This document shows, piece after piece, positions 45,064-54,025 of a stretch of DNA of 64,000 bases. The notes under the pieces are model-generated. The model made no database searches. It worked only from the letters and a program-made list of their open reading frames with translations, and had not been told where the DNA came from. The stretch's first letter is position 1. Each line of letters opens with the position of its first letter. Both the position numbers and the translations under genes were made by a program. Source of the stretch: Neobacillus niacini (GTDB taxonomy: Bacteria > Bacillota > Bacilli > Bacillales > Cytobacillaceae). The DNA lies in the NCBI RefSeq assembly GCF_000759675.1, contig NZ_BAWM01000046.1, positions 107,563 to 171,562 on the forward strand, in the 5' to 3' direction.

Positions 45064-46980
45064 ATGGCGATTACGATTCCCGAGACAATTCGGTCATCTG
45101 CGACAACAGGGGAGAGGCTGTTTTTCCGAACGCTTAAGACCTTTTTACCGGATGATTACATTGTTTATTTTGAACCTGATATTCAAGGAAGAAGACCTGA
45201 TTTTGTAATTATCGGGCCCGACCTTGGCATTGTCGTTTTCGAAGTGAAGGATTATACAAAGAATACACTTTTTCAAATTAATCATGATGAATGGCATATA
45301 GTAGCATCTACAGGAGATCAAACGATTGTTCAGAGCCCAATGAAACAAGCTAGGGATTATATGTTTAGAATTGTTGATGTTCTACAAAAAGATAAAAATC
45401 TTATTGAGGTTGATGGAAAATATAAATTGAGACTAAAATTTCCGTATGGTCATGGAGTCGTTTTTACACGAATGTCTTCAAGTGATTTCATTACAGATGG
45501 CTTGTACTCCGTTATTGAACCAAATCAATGTTTAACTCGGGATGAAATTGATCCAGATAAAGAGGGTTTTTCTGAAGAAGTGTTAATGGAAAAGATCCTC
45601 AATATGTTTGTGGTTCAATTCCGATTAAAAGAACCACTATCCTTTGATGACATAAATGCTATTCGTTATCACTTATTCCCTGAAGTACGGATTAGTGCTG
45701 AATTCAAACCACCTGTACCTTATCAGGACCAGCTTCTATTATCCTTGCATGATATTAAAACCATGGATCTACACCAGGAGAATTTAGCTAAACAGATAGG
45801 AGATAAGAACCGCCTAATACGTGGAGTTGCTGGTAGTGGTAAAACAATTATATTAGCAAGTCGGGCTAAAATGTTATCAAAGCAAAATCCTGACTGGAAA
45901 ATTCTCATTCTCTGTTACAATATTTCTCTTTCAAATGCGATCCAGCAAATGATCTTACATATGCTTAATGAGCCAGAGGATTTATTTGATTTTGATCCTA
46001 ATGCTAAGTCTGTACAAAATGAGAATATCATTGTGAGGAATTTTCACTCCTGGTTAAAGAATGATTTGAAGATAAGGGAGCAGCAGCTTCCAGATATCAT
46101 AGAAAAACTAGAAAGAAATGAAGCGATTCTACCTACATATGACGCCGTATTGATTGATGAAGGACAAGACTTTGAAGCTGACTGGTTGCGACTAGTTAGT
46201 TTACTGATTAATGCAGATACCCAGTCTCTATTATTAGTAGAGGACCGCGCTCAGACTATTTATCAACGGAAGCGTTCCTATTTGCAGGAAACGGGCTTAA
46301 GTTTTCAAGGAAGATCAAAGGTTCTGTCCATCAACTATCGGAACACCCAGCAGATTGTAAAATTTGCTTGGGAATTTTACCGCAAGCATTCGATGTTTAA
46401 AAATAAAGTGGTCAATCGTGAAATTGAAGGTGAGATTATTGCACCACAGAGCACTAAGCGGAGAGGCCCAGAACCTGGAATCGTAAAGGCAGCTAATTTT
46501 TTTGAGGAAATGAGAATTGTTGCTCGCTCCATAAAGAAATTACATTTGGAGAAAAAAGTCCCGCTAGAGGACATCCTGATTCTTTACCGTGTTAAACGCA
46601 CTCATAAATATCCTATTATTGATATTATTAAGCGTTCTTTGAAGGATGAAGGATTACCTTACTTTTGGATAACCGAAAACGACGTCTCAAAACGTTCTTA
46701 TGCAAAAGATGATGGTAAAGTTAAAATCAGTACCATTGATAGCAGTAAAGGATTGGATTTCAGAGCTGTGTTTATTGTCAATGTGGACTCCATGCCTTTT
46801 CCACTTGAGGAGAATAAGGAAAGGGAAGTTTCATTGCTATATATAGGGATGACGAGGGCAAAGGAATACTTATGTCTGTCTTATTCTGGAGAATCAGAAT
46901 TCACGCAGTACCTTGATAGCGTCAACCAAGAGAGAAAACAATTAAAACCGGACATTGAGAGAGTCAAATCTATTAAATAG
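45064..46980 (+). CDS. NERD-domain nuclease/helicase (UvrD-like)
   Basis: 638 residues from ATG at 45064 (GGAG 9 bases upstream); an in-frame upstream ATG at 45007 lacks a site. Residues ~5-110 are a NERD domain: TGERLFFRTLKTFLPDDYIV, RRPDFVIIGPDLGIVVFEVK with the D...ExK nuclease core. A superfamily 1 helicase follows: Walker A RGVAGSGKTIILASRA (near 255), motif II VLIDEGQDFEADWL (near 363), LSINYRNTQQIV and STIDSSKGLDFRAVFI (motif V, near 560), and YIGMTRAKEYLCLSYS (motif VI). Such proteins are common in defence islands and DNA repair. No lesion is visible. Confidence 0.88.
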   Translation: MAITIPETIRSSATTGERLFFRTLKTFLPDDYIVYFEPDIQGRRPDFVIIGPDLGIVVFEVKDYTKNTLFQINHDEWHIVASTGDQTIVQSPMKQARDYMFRIVDVLQKDKNLIEVDGKYKLRLKFPYGHGVVFTRMSSSDFITDGLYSVIEPNQCLTRDEIDPDKEGFSEEVLMEKILNMFVVQFRLKEPLSFDDINAIRYHLFPEVRISAEFKPPVPYQDQLLLSLHDIKTMDLHQENLAKQIGDKNRLIRGVAGSGKTIILASRAKMLSKQNPDWKILILCYNISLSNAIQQMILHMLNEPEDLFDFDPNAKSVQNENIIVRNFHSWLKNDLKIREQQLPDIIEKLERNEAILPTYDAVLIDEGQDFEADWLRLVSLLINADTQSLLLVEDRAQTIYQRKRSYLQETGLSFQGRSKVLSINYRNTQQIVKFAWEFYRKHSMFKNKVVNREIEGEIIAPQSTKRRGPEPGIVKAANFFEEMRIVARSIKKLHLEKKVPLEDILILYRVKRTHKYPIIDIIKRSLKDEGLPYFWITENDVSKRSYAKDDGKVKISTIDSSKGLDFRAVFIVNVDSMPFPLEENKEREVSLLYIGMTRAKEYLCLSYSGESEFTQYLDSVNQERKQLKPDIERVKSIK

Positions 46981-47009
46981 ACAAGCCTATTTATATATTA
47001 TAGGCTTGT
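46981..47009 (+). terminator. Terminator of the NERD-helicase
   Basis: ACAAGCCTAT-ttatatatt-ATAGGCTTGT, then TTGTTT. Confidence 0.8.
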
Positions 47010-47107
47010 TTGTTTATGACTATTTTAAAGTTTGAAATCCCCAAAATGGACAAAATGTTTTTCTGCTATATATCTGTCAAATACTTCAATCTTCTCATTT
47101 TTTACAT

Positions 47108-47539
47108 CTACAATACTTCATGAAAGGCATCAGAATATGCCTCAAAGAAATAGGAGTTTTCGTCGTAATAGTCATAAGTAATATTGCTATAGCCGTTTTC
47201 TTTAAGGATGCAAGTAATCTTATGAACCATTTCCTTTTCAAAATCGTCTTCGAAATTATCATCTGGATTATCTATTCCTAAATAGGTGATATGTGGGTTT
47301 CTGGTTCTTAACTGGTAAATCCATACCTCATCAAATCCACTTCCGTTTAGGTAAGGATAATTTTCTTTTAATTTCCCAAGAGCAGCTTCTTTTGTCGATG
47401 CAATTACAAAACCTAAGACTTGAAAATTTTCATAAATTGTATCATTTGGTGATTTCATGATTCCTTTTGGGTAAATAATCATCCAATCATTCATCTTCCT
47501 ACACCACTTTCTAATTTTATGTTCGATATTGTTCGCCAT
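47108..47539 (-). CDS. Hypothetical acidic protein
   Basis: 143 residues starting MANNIEHKIRKWCRKMNDWM; ATG at 47539 is preferred because AGGTGA lies 5 bases before it, although the frame extends 8 codons further. The sequence contains GKLKENYPYLNGSGFDEVWI and a Tyr/Asp-rich C-terminus (NITYDYYDENSYFFEAYSDA). Not recognised. It is transcribed toward the NERD-helicase gene. Confidence 0.6.
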   Translation of the reverse strand: MANNIEHKIRKWCRKMNDWMIIYPKGIMKSPNDTIYENFQVLGFVIASTKEAALGKLKENYPYLNGSGFDEVWIYQLRTRNPHITYLGIDNPDDNFEDDFEKEMVHKITCILKENGYSNITYDYYDENSYFFEAYSDAFHEVL

Positions 47540-47559
47540 TGATTCACCTAGCCGGATCA

Positions 47560-48037
47560 TCATTTACCAATTTAATAGGATTCATACTTGAACTGGTTCG
47601 TTGTTGTGGTATCTCATTTTTATTTACTTTATTCGGGATTCATGAAAGGCAACAGTTGTTTCTGAAGCTATTAAGTATAGGTAAGTGACCTAAAATTTTA
47701 GATCTAAAAAAGGAAACTTATAGGATTTTGTCGAATTATTATATAAATATAAATTAATTTACAGGGGGAAAATGAATCGATTTAAGAAAAGAATTTCATA
47801 AGGACATGATTGCTATTTAACAAAATGCCAATGTGATTACAATGCGACACGATTTCTACAAATGGTAGCTGCTATAGAGGGGCTCACTGTATATACTACA
47901 TAAGTAGAATACATAATTTGATCATTTCTATGAGAGAAGTAATAAAGATAAATTGGAACTGGCGGCATGTTGGATGTTGTTTTTAATACATTGGAAAGTA
48001 AAAGCATAACGATATGATTATTTAGGAGAGAAAAATA
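47560..48037. other. Intergenic region
   Basis: No gene is supported. Short frames look random. The last 30 bases carry the ribosome site of the next gene. Confidence 0.5.
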
Positions 48038-48625
48038 TTGTCAAAAGAATTGTTAAACAAACATACCGCAGGGGTTTTGGGGGTTGTTATTAAGCAGCCG
48101 CATTGGAAGAAGGATGAGCTTTCCAGCAGACTAAAACAAGTATTAGACGAAATGAGACATAACGCAGGATCACAGGAAGCATACCTAGAGTCGCTCTTAA
48201 GAAACGTAACATTTCTATTCGAAAACACAAATCGTGCCATTTCTTTATTAAAGTTCTGTGTGGAAGAAGAAAAGTTTATGACCCAAGAAAACTTTCAACA
48301 AGCCATGTTAGAGGTTCCTAAACTTGTTAACGAGTCTAATTTCTTTCTTGAAAATATGCCTCGTTTTAAGGAACTTGTCTACAAGGGTTCAAGTATTGAG
48401 GAGCAAGCCGCTCATGGTGAATTGGTTTACTGTGATATCAAACTCGTTAACGATATGGTCATTGATTTTATTGGCACTTTCCTGCATCCGAATAACAAGG
48501 ACATTATGATTAACTTTATGGAGTATGCTTCAGATGTTGTCGTGGAAACATTAATGCAATTTACTAAAACTTATTCCGGTCTCATGCTAAAAGAATTAAA
48601 CTCAAATGAAATGATCCAAAAATGA
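48038..48625 (+). CDS. Hypothetical helical protein
   Basis: 195 residues from a TTG start; TTAGGAGAG lies 8 bases upstream and supports TTG. Predominantly helical with no membrane segment: KKDELSSRLKQVLDEMRHNA, NVTFLFENTNRAISLLKFCV, EEQAAHGELVYCDIKLVNDM. No family recognised. It stands alone. Confidence 0.6.
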   Translation: MSKELLNKHTAGVLGVVIKQPHWKKDELSSRLKQVLDEMRHNAGSQEAYLESLLRNVTFLFENTNRAISLLKFCVEEEKFMTQENFQQAMLEVPKLVNESNFFLENMPRFKELVYKGSSIEEQAAHGELVYCDIKLVNDMVIDFIGTFLHPNNKDIMINFMEYASDVVVETLMQFTKTYSGLMLKELNSNEMIQK

Positions 48626-48870
48626 GCGCATAACATAATCTCTTATGTGTAGAAAATGATGAAATTATCTCACAAAAGGGATTTATTTGTATAGAAAGAA
48701 TAAGACTCTAAACACTATATTCCTTAAGAGCTTCTAAGGCAAACTTCATTTCATAATTGCTTTATGAAACGTCGTGAAAAAGGGAAAATACATTGGTTTG
48801 AGACAGAAAATTATAGTATGATTTAAGAGTCTAAAAATTTACTCTATTTTAAGGCGATAATTGATAGAGG

Positions 48871-48978
48871 AGGCGTTCATTATGAAAAATAAAAGAATCT
48901 TTATTAACAATGACTACAAGGGGATAACGCCTAATTAATAAAATTTGTTTAGCGTTTCCCCGAATTAGAGAAGGGGAA
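48871..48978 (+). promoter_or_regulatory. Candidate leader-peptide translational attenuator
   Basis: Four pairing segments: 1 AGGCGTT (48871-48877, overlapping the leader ribosome site), 2 AACGCCT (48926-48932, end of the leader), 3 GCGTTTCCCC (48952-48961), 4 GGGGAA (48973-48978, the acetyltransferase ribosome site). 1:2 (7 bp) and 3:4 (6 bp, hiding the ribosome site) exclude 2:3 (AACGC/GCGTT). This is the logic of ermC/cat-type antibiotic attenuators. Confidence 0.6.
48882..48938 (+). CDS. Leader peptide upstream of the acetyltransferase
   Basis: An 18-residue ORF, MKNKRIFINNDYKGITPN, with a strong AGAGGAGG site 8-9 bases before its ATG and a stop 44 bases before the acetyltransferase ATG. 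Its coding region contains pairing segment 2 of the attenuator. A strong ribosome site on such a tiny ORF in front of a resistance-type gene is typical of stall-sensing leaders. The inducer is unknown. Confidence 0.6.
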   Translation: MKNKRIFINNDYKGITPN

Positions 48979-48982
48979 TAGT

Positions 48983-49438
48983 ATGAATACAAAAAATGTT
49001 AGAATTGTAGAATTAAATGCAGAAAATTGGTATGAATGTTGTGAATTAGAGGTTTCATTAGAACAAAAGGATTACATTGAGCCCAATGCTATATCAATAG
49101 CTCAGTCAAAGTTTGAACCTTCATTAAAACCATATGCCATATATGCTGAAGAAAAAGTTGTTGGCTTTTTGATGTACAATTCTGTTCAAGAAGAACTTGA
49201 AGGTTATTGGGTTTATAGAATAATGGTGGATAAGGAATTCCAAGGCAAGGGTATAGGAAAAGCAGCAACTAAATTAATGATTTCAGAGATGGCAAAATTA
49301 CCTAATGTAAAAAAAATAGTTGTAGGTTATCATCCAGAAAATATCGGAGCACATAAATTATACTCAAGTTTAGGATTTATTGATAATGGTGATAGGTTCG
49401 GTAAGGAAATGGCAGTCATTAAATATTTAACCGAATGA
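48983..49438 (+). CDS. GNAT acetyltransferase (BltD/spermidine-type)
   Basis: 151 residues with the GNAT fold: KPYAIYAEEKVVGFLMYNSV (strands 2-3), WVYRIMVDKEFQGKGIGKAA with the acetyl-CoA loop QGKGIGKAA, and NIGAHKLYSSLGFIDNGD (the final helix and strand). The pattern resembles BltD and other polyamine or small-molecule acetyltransferases. GAAGGGG lies about 7 bases before ATG but is inside a hairpin. Substrate unknown; the attenuator suggests an antibiotic that stalls ribosomes. A terminator follows (AAAGGGGACCA/TGGTTCTCTTTTT, 49468-49495). Confidence 0.85.
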   Translation: MNTKNVRIVELNAENWYECCELEVSLEQKDYIEPNAISIAQSKFEPSLKPYAIYAEEKVVGFLMYNSVQEELEGYWVYRIMVDKEFQGKGIGKAATKLMISEMAKLPNVKKIVVGYHPENIGAHKLYSSLGFIDNGDRFGKEMAVIKYLTE

Positions 49439-49505
49439 TAAACCATCAATAGTGTTATAAAAAAGGTAAAGGGGACCATTTTTGGTTCTCTTTTTATTCC
49501 GTTAA

Positions 49506-49600
49506 CGGGCTCGATTGTGGACCATTCGTCTAATTCCTCGGTGAAAATGTGGAGGAATTAGACTTTTTTTATCTCTCAAAATCCTTATCAATGTAACTCC
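49506..49600. repeat. Hairpin repeat, copy 1
   Basis: GTCTAATTCCTC-N12-GAGGAATTAGAC followed by TTTTTTT (49528-49570) in a ~95-base block also found at 54794-54890. It works as a terminator on the plus strand. Confidence 0.75.
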
Positions 49601-49644
49601 ATTTTCCTTGAGTTCACATATTGATAAAAAAGTCAAAAAGCAAC

Positions 49645-49675
49645 TTGACATTGGAGTCAACTCACATGCTATTCT
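49645..49675 (+). promoter_or_regulatory. MerR-type promoter with 19-bp spacer
   Basis: -35 TTGACA (49645-49650), 19-bp spacer, -10 TATTCT (49670-49675). The spacer holds the dyad TTGAC-N6-GTCAA (49645-49660). Long spacers twisted by a bound regulator are characteristic of MerR promoters. The predicted start of transcription coincides with the ATG at 49682. Confidence 0.7.
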
Positions 49676-49681
49676 GAATTC

Positions 49682-50155
49682 ATGGAAAAACTTTATTTGA
49701 TACAAGAGGTTGCTCAGATACTCGGGTTGTCCAAGGATACACTTCGGTATTATGACCGGATCGGGATCGTCTCACCGTCCCGGGAACACAATCGGTACCG
49801 CAAGTATTCGAGGAACGACCTCGTTGACTTGATGAATATTCAGATCATGCGGTATGCGGATCTTTCTCTTGATGAAATCAAGGGGAAATTAGGTTTCCAC
49901 AAGATGAAAAATATCGACTCCGCTTACTGCGAAGAGGTTGCTGCTTTCCTCGATGCTAAGAATGCAGAAATTCGCAAGAAGATTACTCATCTAGAAAAGG
50001 TCTGTCAGCTGCTCAACCTAGCAGCCGACACGTTAAGGGACTTTACTAACGAAAGCGACCAACGATTAGCCGAATTCGCCCACGAGCTTTACAAGGATAT
50101 CCGACAGGATAAACTGGAAATTTTCGAGGAGGGTTGTGATTATCATCAAGATTAG
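49682..50155 (+). CDS. MerR family transcriptional regulator
   Basis: 157 residues. The winged helix-turn-helix is LIQEVAQILGLSKDTLRYYD then RIGIVSPSREHNRYRKYSRN and DLVDLMNIQIMRYADLSLDE, followed by a dimerisation coiled coil (FLDAKNAEIRKKITHLEKVC). No cysteine metal-binding pattern is seen at the C-terminus, so a small organic inducer is more likely. There is no ribosome site before ATG, and the -10 box ends 6 bases upstream, so the mRNA is probably leaderless and the gene autoregulated. It overlaps the next gene by 20 bases. Confidence 0.9.
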   Translation: MEKLYLIQEVAQILGLSKDTLRYYDRIGIVSPSREHNRYRKYSRNDLVDLMNIQIMRYADLSLDEIKGKLGFHKMKNIDSAYCEEVAAFLDAKNAEIRKKITHLEKVCQLLNLAADTLRDFTNESDQRLAEFAHELYKDIRQDKLEIFEEGCDYHQD

Positions 50156-50558
50156 GAATTTCTATTATCTGATTGCAGGAGTTCTTGCGATACTATTTGC
50201 TGTCACGCATGCATGGAACGGGCAATCTGCTGTATTGCCGACGCTGGACATTAGGGCGATATCCAAGGATACCCAGACGGTATTCACGTATGTTTGGCAC
50301 ATTATAACCGCGGAAAATCTGGTCTTCGGCATCGCATTCATTTTCATGTCATTCCAAAGTGAGCGATGGAAGACCCGGTTTGCCGCATGGATGATTGTTG
50401 CAGTCCTGATCGTCCGACTGATTGTGATTCTTGGTGTAACGGCTATGTTTGACGTTTCTGCTCTTACGAATACGTTTATAGATTCGATTGCCATCGTAAT
50501 CTATGTCGCCTTGATCATACTGGGCACAACATTGAAGAAAAAAGAGTCCAGTGGTTAG
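50136..50558 (+). CDS. Small four-helix membrane protein, MerR operon
   Basis: 140 residues from GTG at 50136; GAGGAGGG (50126-50133) supports it. Four hydrophobic segments: FYYLIAGVLAILFAVTHAW, a second around HIITAENLVFGIAFIFMSF, a third AAWMIVAVLIVRLIVILGVT and a fourth FIDSIAIVIYVALIILGTTL. Function unknown. It is probably the target of the upstream MerR regulator, with which it overlaps. Confidence 0.78.
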   Translation: MIIIKIRNFYYLIAGVLAILFAVTHAWNGQSAVLPTLDIRAISKDTQTVFTYVWHIITAENLVFGIAFIFMSFQSERWKTRFAAWMIVAVLIVRLIVILGVTAMFDVSALTNTFIDSIAIVIYVALIILGTTLKKKESSG

Positions 50559-50701
50559 CAGCTATATACTAGAGATGTCCGAATTGTCTTCCAACTCATC
50601 AGAACCCTATTAAACTAGATAACAAGCAATCTCTGGTCATTCTTAATAAGAGAGCTTTATGATCATACTTCTATCGTAGAATCATTCAATTGAATATAGT
50701 A

Positions 50702-50748
50702 AGAGTGTGTTTTGATTAATCATTTTTTAAAACACACTCTTTCTTTTT
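50702..50748 (+). terminator. Terminator between MerR operon and two-component system
   Basis: AAGAGTGTGTTTT pairs with AAAACACACTCTT, followed by TCTTTTT. Confidence 0.8.
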
Positions 50749-50821
50749 GTACGTTTATCAAGATTCGCATTATTCACTAATAAATCAAAATGAATTGAAA
50801 AATCAATTTGGTGGGGGAAAA

Positions 50822-51496
50822 ATGAAAAATAAACTTTTGTACATTGAAGATGATAAGGAAATTGGTACTTGGGTCCGCGAAGATTTAACTGGGCGGGGCT
50901 ATCATGTGATCTGGCTTACCTCTGGGGATGGCGTCCTCGACCGTATGGAGGGGATCGACCTAGTAATCCTTGACATTATGCTTCCTGGATTGGATGGATT
51001 CTCCATTGGCCAGCGGTTAAAAAAAGAATATCCAGAGACACCGATTCTTATGCTTTCTGCCAGAACATCTATTGACGATAAATTACAAGGTCTTCAATTT
51101 GCCGACGATTATGTGACGAAACCATTTCATCCCGATGAATTGGCGGCGCGTGTGGAAGTACTGTTAAGACGGTTTGGAAAGATTTCACTACCGATTATTC
51201 AACTATCACACCTAAACATTTATATAAATCAAAACCGCATCGTTGATACAGGGTCGAATAATGAAATCATATTAACGGCAAAGCAATTTCAGATTTTCAC
51301 TTATTTTCTACGCCACCCGAACCAAATTCTTACAAAGGAACAAATCTATGAAGCCGTATGGGGAAATCCATTTATGGAGGGGGATAAAACGTTGATGGTC
51401 CATATTCGCCATTTACGTGAAAAAATAGAGGAAAACCCGAGCCAGCCGAAAATTATTGAAACCATCCGTGGAATCGGATATAGGGTGAAGCAATGA
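50822..51496 (+). CDS. OmpR/PhoB family response regulator
   Basis: 224 residues from ATG at 50822 (GGTGGGGG upstream); an ATG at 50747 lacks a site. Receiver domain: acidic pair ED in YIEDDKEIGTW, phospho-acceptor D51 in LVILDIMLPGLDG, Ser79 in LMLSA, K100 in DDYVTKPF. The C-terminal winged helix is ILTKEQIYEAVWGNPFMEGD then HIRHLREKIEENPSQPKIIE and IRGIGYRV. It overlaps the kinase gene by four bases, a standard pair. It likely controls the two membrane-protein genes downstream. Confidence 0.93.
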   Translation: MKNKLLYIEDDKEIGTWVREDLTGRGYHVIWLTSGDGVLDRMEGIDLVILDIMLPGLDGFSIGQRLKKEYPETPILMLSARTSIDDKLQGLQFADDYVTKPFHPDELAARVEVLLRRFGKISLPIIQLSHLNIYINQNRIVDTGSNNEIILTAKQFQIFTYFLRHPNQILTKEQIYEAVWGNPFMEGDKTLMVHIRHLREKIEENPSQPKIIETIRGIGYRVKQ

Positions 51497-52854
51497 GATT
51501 TCGACATTCCCTGTTGGCGAGGTATTTACTGATCATTATGGTAGCACTTATCTTATGGCCGTTTGTTTTACCTGCCTATCTCATACCGTCCTATCTTCTG
51601 GATAAGGATCTTCAACAAAAAACTCAGTATATTGATACGAACCTTTTAAAGGAAATGTGGCATCATGAAGCAGCAAAGTTGGATGGAGCCACACCAGAGC
51701 AGGTAGAACAGAAGCTCTACACATTAAAGGAAAAATATCCACACGCCTCGATGTTCTGGGTGGACGGGTCGGGGGAAACTAAACTAGTCCTTTCCGAACA
51801 AAACAATAATCCGGATCAATGGACCATAGAGAACAATATTGAGTTTATAAATCAAAGGGATGAAGTTCCTCTTACCTTTTTGTCTTATATTGGCGGAGAT
51901 CAGAGCAATGGATATATAGCTTTCCAAATACCACTTTCTTTTACAAAACCTCCAACCTTTTCCATTATAGATGACAAGTTTTTGGCGATATATACTTTTT
52001 TTGTATTTGGTCTCTTTCTATTTGTCTCTTGGTTATTTTTCTTCAAGATACGGAAACGGCTCGTTCATCTCCAAACCGCCATGACGGATACGAAGGAAAA
52101 CGGGATACCCGAAAAGATAGCTGTCAATAAAAAAGACGAAATCAGTGAATTAGGCCAAGCATTTAATCATATGATTGATGAACTGATAAAAAGCAGACAG
52201 CACGAACAAGAAGAAGAAGAGCTGCGCAAACAGCTGATTGCCAATATATCCCATGATTTACGAACACCGCTCACAGCCATTCGTGGGCATGCCTATTCAT
52301 TACAAAAAGAACCATTATCTCCCAAAGGGAAAGAATCACTTCATTTAATTGAAAACAAGGTAGATCTCTTAAGCCACCTGCTTGAAAATCTCCTTTCCTA
52401 CACGTTATTATCAGCCGGAAAATACACATTGCAAAGAAAAGAATCGGAAATGATACGGTTCATTCGTGAATCAATGGCAGGATGGTATCCCGTATTTGAG
52501 AAAGAGGGCTTTAAAGTGGATGTTGATCTGGCCGAAAAGACTTTGATCTGGAATATCGATCCCCATTGGTTCATGCGCATCGTAGATAATCTATTACAAA
52601 ACGTGATAAGGCACGCTAAATCCGGGCAGTATATCGGTGTCCGAATTGTGGATTATGAAGGGAAAACAGCTATTCTGATCGAAGACAGAGGTCCTGGCTT
52701 GGAAGTAACAACAGACAAAAAGGGGGCCGGCATCGGCCTCTCCATCGTGTCACTCATGATTCAGGAAATGCAATTAGGATGGAAAATAACAAGTTCAACA
52801 AACGGTACGCAAATATATCTGTACGAAAATAATAAAGGGAAAACTCCGAATTAA
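51493..52854 (+). CDS. Membrane sensor histidine kinase
   Basis: 453 residues. Two membrane helices (about residues 9-30 and 160-182) bound an extracytoplasmic sensor of ~130 residues. A HAMP linker (TAMTDTKENGIPEKIAVNKK) leads to HisKA with the phospho-His in ANISHDLRTPLTAIRGH (near 252) and the HATPase domain: N box RIVDNLLQNVIRHAK, G1 IEDRGPGLEV, G2 KGAGIGLSIV. It is the partner of the overlapping response regulator. The stimulus is unknown. A terminator hairpin follows at 52869-52920. Confidence 0.93.
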   Translation: MRFRHSLLARYLLIIMVALILWPFVLPAYLIPSYLLDKDLQQKTQYIDTNLLKEMWHHEAAKLDGATPEQVEQKLYTLKEKYPHASMFWVDGSGETKLVLSEQNNNPDQWTIENNIEFINQRDEVPLTFLSYIGGDQSNGYIAFQIPLSFTKPPTFSIIDDKFLAIYTFFVFGLFLFVSWLFFFKIRKRLVHLQTAMTDTKENGIPEKIAVNKKDEISELGQAFNHMIDELIKSRQHEQEEEELRKQLIANISHDLRTPLTAIRGHAYSLQKEPLSPKGKESLHLIENKVDLLSHLLENLLSYTLLSAGKYTLQRKESEMIRFIRESMAGWYPVFEKEGFKVDVDLAEKTLIWNIDPHWFMRIVDNLLQNVIRHAKSGQYIGVRIVDYEGKTAILIEDRGPGLEVTTDKKGAGIGLSIVSLMIQEMQLGWKITSSTNGTQIYLYENNKGKTPN

Positions 52855-52868
52855 ACAAAATTTAAACG

Positions 52869-52920
52869 AAACCTCACCTTCATTTTAACCTATGCAGATT
52901 AGGATGAAAGTGAGGTTTTT
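52869..52920 (+). terminator. Terminator after the kinase gene
   Basis: AAACCTCACCTTCAT and ATGAAAGTGAGGTTTTT pair with one mismatch around a 20-base loop. Downstream genes may therefore have their own promoter or read-through. Confidence 0.7.
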
Positions 52921-52940
52921 AAATTGATAAAAACGAAAGG

Positions 52941-54005
52941 ATGATTACTTTGAATAGCACACCGCCTCTACTGAATAAAGATACTAAAACACAATTTAAC
53001 CTTTGGCCCTCATGGATTGGATATGCCGCGATTGTTTGGTCAGCGATGTATGGAGCAATACACCTTTATTGGTTATTAGGTGGAGCTGGATTTCCTTTTG
53101 AAAATGACGGTATAGGAGCCGCTATGGTTACCTATCTTCCAGCAAAAGTGGGCTGTATTGTTTTTGTTACTCTTTGTCTCATTGGCATTGGAGTAGGTTT
53201 TGTCATGCAAAAATCAAAACATGAGACTTTTTCTAGGTGGTTTGCTATTACCTATTCATGGGGGTTCTCTGTTAGTCTGCTTCTTTTTATTCCAGATACC
53301 AAGTTAATTGCTGCTATGGCGTACGCCTTTTTATTTAAATTCCCCTTCAGCTGGCAAATATTGAACCAAATCATTTGTATTATTGGCGCGCTTCTTTGGA
53401 TAATAACCGCTGTTGTCTACCAAAGAAAAACTCGGTATGCATGTGAATATTGCGGGCGTAATAAAAACGGTGAACCCTTTTTCTTGGTACGGTGGGGTCG
53501 ATTATTAACCGTTATTGCCGCCCTAGCTCCCATTCCCTACGCCATTGTTCGTTTCGCGTGGGCACTCGATATTCCTTTAGGAATTGACCCGCAATTCCTT
53601 AAAGATTTCTCGATTGCTAATCCGATGGCACAGATTACAGAATGGGTTTTTGGATCTCTTTGTATCGGCGGGGGACTCCTTACGCTTGGTTTGATTCGAA
53701 AATGGGGTGAAGTCTTCCCGAAATGGTTCCCGTTCATTGGTGGCAAAAGGGTACCCATCATGCTTGCAGTCATACCTGCTTCCATTGTTGCCATCGCTGT
53801 AACCGCAGCAGGTCTTGTCTTTACTTTCAGTTTCATCGCTGAAACACTTCACCTCATGCCAGTCGACAATCTCTTAATCAATCAGGACTGGGGAATTGTG
53901 GGACCTATGATTTTTTGGGGACCATGGGGAGTGGCTCTTGGGCTGGCGGCGATCTCCTACTATTATCGTCGGCGTGACCGATGTTCCAGTTGTGGAAAAG
54001 GTTAA
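52941..54005 (+). CDS. Polytopic membrane protein with zinc-ribbon-like Cys pairs
   Basis: 354 residues from ATG; a TTG at 52950 is better spaced from AAAGGA and may be the real start (MNSTPPLLNK). About eight membrane helices. Two cytoplasmic Cys pairs stand out: CEYCGRN near residue 172 and CSSCGKG at the very C-terminus, which could bind one zinc. The segment IRKWGEVFPKWFPFIGGKRV recurs in the next gene as IKPWGRVVPTWVPLIGGKNI, so the two are related. Function unknown; position suggests regulation by the two-component system. Confidence 0.75.
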   Translation: MITLNSTPPLLNKDTKTQFNLWPSWIGYAAIVWSAMYGAIHLYWLLGGAGFPFENDGIGAAMVTYLPAKVGCIVFVTLCLIGIGVGFVMQKSKHETFSRWFAITYSWGFSVSLLLFIPDTKLIAAMAYAFLFKFPFSWQILNQIICIIGALLWIITAVVYQRKTRYACEYCGRNKNGEPFFLVRWGRLLTVIAALAPIPYAIVRFAWALDIPLGIDPQFLKDFSIANPMAQITEWVFGSLCIGGGLLTLGLIRKWGEVFPKWFPFIGGKRVPIMLAVIPASIVAIAVTAAGLVFTFSFIAETLHLMPVDNLLINQDWGIVGPMIFWGPWGVALGLAAISYYYRRRDRCSSCGKG

Positions 54006-54025
54006 AATAAGGAGGAATTGGGAAC

